DNA of 7,752 bases from UBA11400 sp964550435 (GTDB lineage Bacteria > Bacteroidota > Rhodothermia > Balneolales > HLUCCA01), in the NCBI GenBank assembly GCA_964550435.1, contig CAZJZI010000065.1, forward strand, positions 1-7,752. The letters run 5' to 3'. Positions within the stretch are counted from its first letter, which is position 1. Each line of letters opens with the position of its first letter. The position numbers and the translations under genes are program-made. The notes below the pieces were generated by a model. It did not search any database and had not been told where the DNA came from. It worked only from the letters and a program-made list of their open reading frames with translations. Positions 1 through 4,943 of this stretch are shown one piece after another.

Positions 1-192
1 TCTGGGTTAATCTTACCTACATTTAGTGTAAAAAGAAGAATCATGTGTCGATTAGGATTTGATTGGTTTCCACAGGTTAACCCAGATATTATTACTGTTT
101 CTCAAAATAGACATCCTGAGACTTTCGATATCAATCGTCCGAATGACGATCCCGAGAAGAGTAAGTTGCAGATTGAAGATATACTGCGTTAA
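1..192 (+). CDS. 3' end of an unrecognised protein (partial)
   Basis: An open frame runs from the first base to the TAA at 190-192, giving the last 63 residues of a protein that starts outside the window. The tail is polar and basic/acidic, with a DWFPQVNPDI stretch, an NRHPETFDI stretch and a charged end (NDDPEKSKLQ). I see no membrane segment, repeat or family signature that I can name. Composition is AT-rich, unlike the sugar genes downstream. Since the next genes make a surface polysaccharide, a glycan-related role is possible, but this is only guilt by association. An assembly gap of unknown true size lies 60 bases past its stop, so it may not be adjacent to the operon in the genome. That it is a real gene is fairly likely, because the frame stays open across the whole visible stretch and ends cleanly; the product is unknown. 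Confidence 0.55.
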   Translation, partial: SGLILPTFSVKRRIMCRLGFDWFPQVNPDIITVSQNRHPETFDINRPNDDPEKSKLQIEDILR

Positions 193-239
193 AACAATTA
201 TCTAATCTTCATTCTCTCTTTTAGCTACTGGCTTTTCTA

Positions 240-252
240 TAAGTTTAAAACT
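240..252 (+). repeat. 13-base direct repeat, copy 1 (at gap edge)
   Basis: The sequence TAAGTTTAAAACT occurs here and again exactly at 447-459. This copy ends on the last base before the Ns. Its core is also a small palindrome (AGTTT-A-AAACT). In AT-rich DNA a 13-base match can arise by chance, but its position at the gap edge raises the possibility that a longer repeat caused the assembly break. Confidence 0.5.
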
Positions 253-262
253 NNNNNNNNNN
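253..262. other. assembly gap (10 Ns)
   Basis: Ten consecutive Ns mark a scaffold join or unresolved bases. Ten is a common placeholder length, so the real distance between the two sides may be different. Linkage of the partial gene at the left edge to the operon at 510 therefore rests on the scaffolding and not on continuous sequence. Confidence 0.97.
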
Positions 263-303
263 ATATAATTTAACTGTAGAATAAATTGTAAGTGGCAATG
301 AAA

Positions 304-332
304 TTGACCATCCTTATGCTTAACCCTATAAT
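304..332 (+). promoter_or_regulatory. sigma70-like promoter, TTGACC-17-TATAAT
   Basis: A TTGACC hexamer at 304-309 and a perfect TATAAT at 327-332 are separated by exactly 17 bases, matching 11 of 12 consensus positions of the classical housekeeping promoter. It points toward the operon starting at 510 and is the best promoter candidate ahead of it; transcription would begin near 339. Caution: if the host is a Bacteroidota member, its primary sigma factor prefers a TTG / TAnnTTTG arrangement. A TATATTTG fitting that -7 element sits at 410-417, but without a well-spaced upstream TTG. Activity is inferred from sequence only. Confidence 0.5.
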
Positions 333-446
333 AGGTATAAGTATGAGTGTTTTGCTTGCTCTAAAACAACCTTACTTGTGATTCTGAATTAATATAATGA
401 TTATATTGATATATTTGATTAAAATTAAAGTACTAAGTAAACTTTT

Positions 447-459
447 TAAGTTTAAAACT
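447..459 (+). repeat. 13-base direct repeat, copy 2
   Basis: Exact second copy of TAAGTTTAAAACT, 207 bases downstream of the first. The match stops at the next upstream base (T here, A in copy 1); downstream it cannot be followed because copy 1 runs into Ns. A third, partial TTAAGTTT lies at 462-469. Confidence 0.5.
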
Positions 460-509
460 CATTAAGTTTCCGTGCTAATCGAGCAGATTAAATTTATCAA
501 GATAACACC

Positions 510-1637
510 ATGCATCCCATTCAAATGGTTGACCTGAAATCGCAGTACAATCGGATTAAGTCCGAGGTGGATGCGGCGATTCAACAGGTGATCGACGATA
601 CCGCGTTTATTCAGGGTCCACAGGTGAAGCAGTTTGCTTCGGAGCTAGCCGACTACTGCGAGGTTCCTTATGTGATCCCATGCGCTAACGGGACGGACGC
701 GCTGCAGATCGCACTGATGGCACTGGATGCCCAACCGGGTGACGAGGTGATCGTTCCTACGTTTACCTATGTCGCGACGGTAGGGGTGATCGCCCTCCTC
801 CAGCTGAAGCCGGTGTTTGTGGATGTGGATCCGGATACGTTTCAGCTGGATGTGTCTCAGCTGGAGGGTATTATTTCTCACCGGACCAAAGCGATTGTCC
901 CGGTACACTTATACGGACAATGCGCGGATATGGAGTCGATTATGGCGATTGCTGATAAGCATAATGTGGCTGTGATTGAAGACACGGCTCAGGCCATTGG
1001 ATCCCGATATACATTTCGCGACGGAACCGTCATGCGGGCGGGAACGATCGGAACCATCGGAACGACGTCATTTTTTCCATCAAAGAATCTGGGTTGTTAC
1101 GGCGATGGTGGAGCGTTGTTTACGCGGGATGAGGTTTTGGCTAAATCCTTAAAGATGATCTGTAATCACGGGCAATCACGTAAGTACTATCATGATTCGA
1201 TTGGAGTGAATTCCCGTCTGGATACCCTACAAGCAGCTATTCTATCCGTCAAGCTTAAGCACCTGGATCGCTACACCGCTGCTCGAAACATGATTGCAGA
1301 TCGATACGATGGTGCTTTCGCTGGACACGCAGCTATCCAGTCACCCAAACGAGTTTCCTGGAGTGATCACGTGTTTCATCAGTACACGATCAAAGTGGAT
1401 CCAAAGCACCGCGACGCCTTGCAAGAACACCTGAAATCTCACGGAATCCCAAGCATGATCTATTATCCGTTGCCGGTGCATTTGCAGCAGGCCTACACGG
1501 GATATGGATACAAGAAAGGTGATTTTCAGGTGGCCGAGTATCTATGTGAGTCGGTGTTATCACTTCCGATTCACACCGAAATGGAATCCTCCACTCAGGA
1601 TTACATTATCGATCACGTTTTGAACTACTTTAACTAA
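510..1637 (+). CDS. wbpE: PLP-dependent sugar aminotransferase, WbpE/WlbC type (DegT/DnrJ/EryC1/StrS family)
   Basis: Likely cytosolic enzyme that transfers an amino group from glutamate to the 3-keto group of UDP-2-acetamido-3-keto-glucuronic acid, giving UDP-GlcNAc(3NH2)A. The 375 residues are full length for the DegT family. Visible signatures are the N-terminal VDLKSQY (7-13), the cofactor-phosphate loop NGTDALQIAL (60-69), GDEVIVPTFTYVAT (77-90), the IEDTAQAIGS segment (156-165, with D158 expected to pair with the PLP ring nitrogen), and SFFPSKNLGCYGDGGA (187-202), where K192 is the expected Schiff-base lysine. NSRLDTLQAA (234-243) and the C-terminal LSLPIH are also typical. The KNLGCYGDGGA form matches the WbpE/WlbC branch, and the neighbouring acetyltransferase and dehydrogenase genes support this substrate. 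The ATG at 510 is chosen because it places VDLKSQY as in homologues; there is no clear Shine-Dalgarno sequence. It is first in the apparent operon, 6 bases before the next gene. The family is certain, the exact substrate likely. Confidence 0.93.
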   Translation: MHPIQMVDLKSQYNRIKSEVDAAIQQVIDDTAFIQGPQVKQFASELADYCEVPYVIPCANGTDALQIALMALDAQPGDEVIVPTFTYVATVGVIALLQLKPVFVDVDPDTFQLDVSQLEGIISHRTKAIVPVHLYGQCADMESIMAIADKHNVAVIEDTAQAIGSRYTFRDGTVMRAGTIGTIGTTSFFPSKNLGCYGDGGALFTRDEVLAKSLKMICNHGQSRKYYHDSIGVNSRLDTLQAAILSVKLKHLDRYTAARNMIADRYDGAFAGHAAIQSPKRVSWSDHVFHQYTIKVDPKHRDALQEHLKSHGIPSMIYYPLPVHLQQAYTGYGYKKGDFQVAEYLCESVLSLPIHTEMESSTQDYIIDHVLNYFN

Positions 1638-1643
1638 CTGTTT

Positions 1644-2219
1644 ATGTCCAACGACTACTTTGCTCACGAAACTGCTGTGATTGACGCTGGATGTCACATC
1701 GGTAAAGGCACCAAGATCTGGCATTTTTCCCACATCATGCCGAATTGTGTGATTGGCGAGAACTGCAACCTGGGACAAAACGTAGTGGTTTCGCCCGAAG
1801 TCGTGTTGGGTAACAACGTCAAGGTGCAGAACAACGTGTCCATCTACACCGGAGTCATCTGCGAAGACGACGTGTTTTTGGGTCCAAGTATGGTGTTCAC
1901 CAACGTGATCAATCCAAGGTCTGCTGTAAACCGACGCAGTCAGTATGCCAAAACCCGGGTCGGACGCGGAGCATCCATTGGAGCCAACGCCACTATCGTT
2001 TGTGGAAACGACATCGGAGCGTTTGCCTTCATCGGCGCTGGTGCCGTAGTGACCAAGACGGTTCCAGCTTATGCGTTAGTCGTGGGAAACCCATCCCGTC
2101 AGATTGGCTGGATGAGCGAATTCGGACACCGATTGCATTTTGATGAGCAAGGCTTTGCGGTGTGTCCAGAAAGCGGAGATAGCTATCAGTTGAAAGACCA
2201 CACCGTCACCAAACTTTAA
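1644..2219 (+). CDS. wbpD: UDP-3-amino sugar N-acetyltransferase, WbpD/WlbB type (left-handed beta-helix)
   Basis: Probable acetyl-CoA-dependent enzyme that acetylates the 3-amino group of UDP-GlcNAc(3NH2)A made by the upstream aminotransferase, giving UDP-GlcNAc(3NAc)A. The 191 residues are the normal length. Imperfect hexapeptide repeats ([IV]G-x4 type) run from about 10 to 150: IGKGTKI, VIGENCNLGQNVVV, VLGNNVKVQNNVSI, then the loop FTNVINPRSAVNRRS (85-99), followed by VGRGASIGANATIVCGN (106-122) and FIGAGAVVTKTVPAYALVVGNP (129-150). The tail GWMSEFGHRL (155-164) with CPESGDSY (174-181) is characteristic of WbpD/WlbB-like proteins. Such enzymes act as trimers with the active site between subunits (family knowledge). 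The ATG start lies 6 bases after the preceding stop, implying cotranscription; 13 bases separate it from the dehydrogenase. The function call rests on both sequence and context. Confidence 0.93.
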   Translation: MSNDYFAHETAVIDAGCHIGKGTKIWHFSHIMPNCVIGENCNLGQNVVVSPEVVLGNNVKVQNNVSIYTGVICEDDVFLGPSMVFTNVINPRSAVNRRSQYAKTRVGRGASIGANATIVCGNDIGAFAFIGAGAVVTKTVPAYALVVGNPSRQIGWMSEFGHRLHFDEQGFAVCPESGDSYQLKDHTVTKL

Positions 2220-2232
2220 ACTATAAATCATT

Positions 2233-3198
2233 TTGAAGAATTTTGCACTCATCGGAGCCGCTGGATTCATTGCTCCACGCCACATGAAAGCCATACAGGA
2301 GACCGGTAATGATCTATTGGCCGCTTATGACCTTACCGATAGCGTAGGCATCATGGACAGTTACTTCCCGAATGCGGATTTCTTCACTGAATTTGAGCGT
2401 TTTGATCGACATGTAGACAAACTAAAGCGACATGGCAATGCCATTGATTACGTATCCATCTGCTCGCCCAACTATCTTCACGACGCACACATCCGGTTTG
2501 CACTACGGTCCGGTGCCCACGCCATTTGCGAAAAACCTTTGGTGTTGAATCCATGGAACCTCGACGCCCTCCAGGAAATCGAGTCCGACTATGGCAAGCG
2601 CATCTACACTATCCTGCAACTGCGTTTGCATCCGGCCATTATCGCCCTGAAAAACCGCATCGACGCAGAACCAAATGGTCAGGTTCACGACATCGACCTC
2701 ACTTACATCACCAGTCGCGGACACTGGTATTACACCAGTTGGAAAGGTGACACTCAGAAGTCCGGAGGCATTGCCACCAACATCGGAGTTCACTTCTTTG
2801 ACATGCTCAGCTGGATCTTTGGGGAGGTCAAAAGCCAGGAAGTCCATGTGATGTCCCACGACCGCGCAGCAGGCTACATGGAACTCGAAAAAGCCCGGGT
2901 CAAATGGTTCTTGAGCATCAACGCTGACACCCTACCAGGTGAGGCCAAGTCCGCTGGAAAGAAAACCTTTCGGACCCTCACCATCGACGGCGATGGATTC
3001 GAATTCAGCGATGGATTCACCGATCTGCACACCACCAGTTATCAACATATCCTGGATGGGCATGGATTCAGTTTAGAAGAGTCTAGGAATGCTTTAGAGT
3101 TAGTATACAACATCCGACATTCAAAGCTGGTGACAGACACTGACAAAAAACATCCCTTAACGGCAATACCCCTAGCCAAACATCCGTTTGAAGTTTGA
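2233..3198 (+). CDS. wbpB: NAD-dependent UDP-GlcNAcA 3-dehydrogenase, WbpB/WlbA type (Gfo/Idh/MocA family)
   Basis: Probable oxidoreductase that oxidises C3 of UDP-N-acetylglucosaminuronic acid to the 3-keto sugar used by the aminotransferase encoded at 510-1637. In characterised relatives the bound NADH is reoxidised with 2-oxoglutarate, which links it to the glutamate used in transamination. The 321 residues are normal for WbpB/WlbA. It shows an N-terminal Rossmann segment (FALIGAAGFIAPRHMKA, 4-20), the VSICSPNYLH strand-loop (74-83), the family motif CEKP (99-102, K101 probably catalytic) and GGIATNIGVHFFDML (178-192), with H187 and D190 as likely active-site residues. GHWYYTSWKG (163-172) is typical of this subfamily. 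The only start that keeps the whole Rossmann fold is the TTG at 2233; an in-frame stop lies at 2224-2226 and the first in-frame ATG is too late. Its last four bases overlap the next gene's TTG. GC content falls in its last 140 bases (see findings). Confidence 0.92.
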   Translation: MKNFALIGAAGFIAPRHMKAIQETGNDLLAAYDLTDSVGIMDSYFPNADFFTEFERFDRHVDKLKRHGNAIDYVSICSPNYLHDAHIRFALRSGAHAICEKPLVLNPWNLDALQEIESDYGKRIYTILQLRLHPAIIALKNRIDAEPNGQVHDIDLTYITSRGHWYYTSWKGDTQKSGGIATNIGVHFFDMLSWIFGEVKSQEVHVMSHDRAAGYMELEKARVKWFLSINADTLPGEAKSAGKKTFRTLTIDGDGFEFSDGFTDLHTTSYQHILDGHGFSLEESRNALELVYNIRHSKLVTDTDKKHPLTAIPLAKHPFEV

Positions 3199-4943
3199 GT
3201 AAATCGTATTCCATTAGAGCATATTTCTTGATAAACACGTTTCAAAAAAGACTGAACTTGATCAAAGGTAATTCAAAGTATCTTTGCTTGTCTCTATTGT
3301 GTCTTTTTTTATCAAATTATGAAGTGATCAATGCGCAGAGCAATGAATTCTCTCTCGATAATCAGTATGGAATGTACAGATTATTGTTGAATTCGGGCTC
3401 CTTGGATGCTACCACTTATTATCCAATCAGGTTAGGTTCTATGTGTGTCCCTTCGACGCAAAAAGCTCTTAATTTGCTTGAGGGAAGTGAATCTGATTCA
3501 TGTGAAAACACCACTCACAAACGATGGGAACTGTCAGACCTGTCGTTTTTTAGTTCTTACAATACTTCTCATCCGTCCGGTAGAAATGATGGGCCAATTT
3601 GGCAGGGCGTTGGATTAAATAGTGCAGTGTCTTTTGGTGGTTCGTTTAGGTGGAAGTATTTAACTCTTAAACTAAATCCAGTCTTTGGATTTTCTCAGAA
3701 CAAAGCCTACGATTTGCACCCATACCCGTATCGGGATAATCAGCCAAATAGCTACTGGATTCAGAGGGTGGATTATGTCCAACGGTATGGCGATTCTCGC
3801 GTACTTTCAATTAATCCAGGCGAATCAGAGTTTTCATTTAAGTACAAACGATTTGAAACAGGGGTATCTACTACTCAGTTTATCTCGGGTCCTGGTATTC
3901 AAACTAGTCTCATTTATGGAATGAACGCACCTGGTATTCCAAGGGTATTTTTGGGTACAAGTCGTCCTGTGAACATTTACGTTGGTCAACTGGGCGTCAA
4001 CTACTTTTATGGATTTCAGAAGAAATCAGATTATCTGGATCTCAGAACTGATAACAGACTGACGACGATTCATAACCTTCAAGTAGTATACAACCCATCT
4101 TTTGCGCCAAACTTGCAAGTTGGCCTGAACCGAACCTATCAAGAATTTTACTCCTCTGATTTTAATCAAATCCTTGCTGACGTTCGGAAAATGTTTGATC
4201 CATTCACGAAAAAAGGATTGACAGGTACTGTTGAAGAATCAGCAGATCCTGATAACCAACTTGCGGTTGTGTTTTTCAGATGGGCTTTTCCCAAACAACA
4301 ATTTGAAATTTATGGCGAATGGGGACGAAATGACCATTCAGTAGATCTGGATGAGTTCTTTATTCAGCCGGATCATTACCGCGCCTATCTATTTGGGGGT
4401 TTGAAATCATTTAAACTTGACCAGAACAGACTACTGGGGATTGGTTTTGAACTCAATCATCTAGATGCACCTCGTAATTCACTGATACGTTTACGTCCTA
4501 CGAATCCATTTGGTGGGGCGTTGGGTCCGTGGGGTACGCATCATGCACAAGTTATTGGTCTCACTAATAAAGGTCAGCTGCTTGGAAATGGCTATGGTTT
4601 GGGAGCCAACGTTCGGACAATTCGAATTGAGTATTTAAATGATGATTCTTTTACACGGGTGACCTTAAACAAAATAGCACACAATCCAGTTCTTATCGAC
4701 GATCCCAGATACCGAAGAATCGTTGACCTTTTCAACGACACCTTCTCGTATGCGGTGCGGATGACGGAGTTTTTGGCGACGGTGCATCATACGCGGACAG
4801 TGTTGAATGGCACTGAAATCGGAGTGGGATTGGACCTTTCGTATACGTTGCATCGGTATCATATCAGTCAGAATAATGCGATCAATGCCCGGTTTGAGTT
4901 CACGCTCAGACAACCACTGAATCTGTCGTGGGGTGGCCTATGA
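3195..4943 (+). CDS. Wzi-like outer-membrane beta-barrel, capsule assembly family (copy 1)
   Basis: Probable outer-membrane protein of the group annotated as capsule-assembly Wzi family, thought to bind or organise surface polysaccharide. A hydrophobic signal stretch (about 29-40) ends in NYEVINA with likely cleavage after A47. The mature part is rich in alternating polar/aromatic strands. The key block is HPSGRNDGPIWQGVGLN (126-142), followed by MNAPG and LLGNGYGLGAN. All three blocks recur in the next gene, so the two are paralogues. The start is uncertain: the TTG at 3195 overlaps the preceding TGA as TTGA, suggesting coupled translation, but gives an unusually long 28-residue n-region. 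TTG codons at 3228 or 3258 are alternatives, and 3258 would give a more ordinary signal peptide. The mature chain has just two cysteines, C84 and C103. DNA is much more AT-rich than its neighbours up to about 4740. It also overlaps the next gene by 4 bases. Barrel and paralogy are firm; the Wzi name is moderate. Confidence 0.75.
   Translation: MSKSYSIRAYFLINTFQKRLNLIKGNSKYLCLSLLCLFLSNYEVINAQSNEFSLDNQYGMYRLLLNSGSLDATTYYPIRLGSMCVPSTQKALNLLEGSESDSCENTTHKRWELSDLSFFSSYNTSHPSGRNDGPIWQGVGLNSAVSFGGSFRWKYLTLKLNPVFGFSQNKAYDLHPYPYRDNQPNSYWIQRVDYVQRYGDSRVLSINPGESEFSFKYKRFETGVSTTQFISGPGIQTSLIYGMNAPGIPRVFLGTSRPVNIYVGQLGVNYFYGFQKKSDYLDLRTDNRLTTIHNLQVVYNPSFAPNLQVGLNRTYQEFYSSDFNQILADVRKMFDPFTKKGLTGTVEESADPDNQLAVVFFRWAFPKQQFEIYGEWGRNDHSVDLDEFFIQPDHYRAYLFGGLKSFKLDQNRLLGIGFELNHLDAPRNSLIRLRPTNPFGGALGPWGTHHAQVIGLTNKGQLLGNGYGLGANVRTIRIEYLNDDSFTRVTLNKIAHNPVLIDDPRYRRIVDLFNDTFSYAVRMTEFLATVHHTRTVLNGTEIGVGLDLSYTLHRYHISQNNAINARFEFTLRQPLNLSWGGL

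Larger units (their letters stand above)
193..509. other. AT-rich non-coding region upstream of the operon
   Basis: This stretch of 317 positions, including ten Ns, carries no convincing gene. It is very AT-rich (14 of 60 bases are G or C in 421-480, against 35 of 60 in 721-780 inside the first sugar gene). It contains a sigma70-like promoter, a 13-base direct repeat and a weak all-A/T hairpin at 438-454 (7-base arms around TTT). The only in-frame start of note opens a 27-codon hydrophobic ORF at 298-381, which overlaps the promoter. I see no riboswitch, GC-rich terminator, JUMPstart/ops motif or tRNA. A transcript starting just after the promoter would carry a leader of about 170 bases before the ATG at 510. 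Confidence 0.7.

Noticed and set aside
298..381. 27-codon hydrophobic ORF (begins MKLTILMLNP) that could be a small membrane peptide
   Set aside because: It overlaps the strong promoter match, has no visible ribosome-binding signal, and hydrophobic short frames are expected by chance in AT-rich DNA.
438..454. Hairpin with 7-base arms around a TTT loop, possible terminator or operator
   Set aside because: The stem is almost all A/T and would be weak; it lies between the promoter candidate and the first gene and is readily explained by base composition.
645..908. Antisense open frame opposite the aminotransferase gene
   Set aside because: It is a shadow of a strongly conserved coding region, and its product (rich in R and H) has no family features.
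2503..2859. Antisense open frame of 118 codons opposite the dehydrogenase gene
   Set aside because: The + strand protein here carries conserved catalytic motifs; the antisense product has none, and no promoter or start signal is evident.
3195..4943. Low-GC gene as a mobile-element insertion
   Set aside because: No transposase, terminal inverted repeats or target-site duplication are visible, and the composition edges fall inside intact reading frames.
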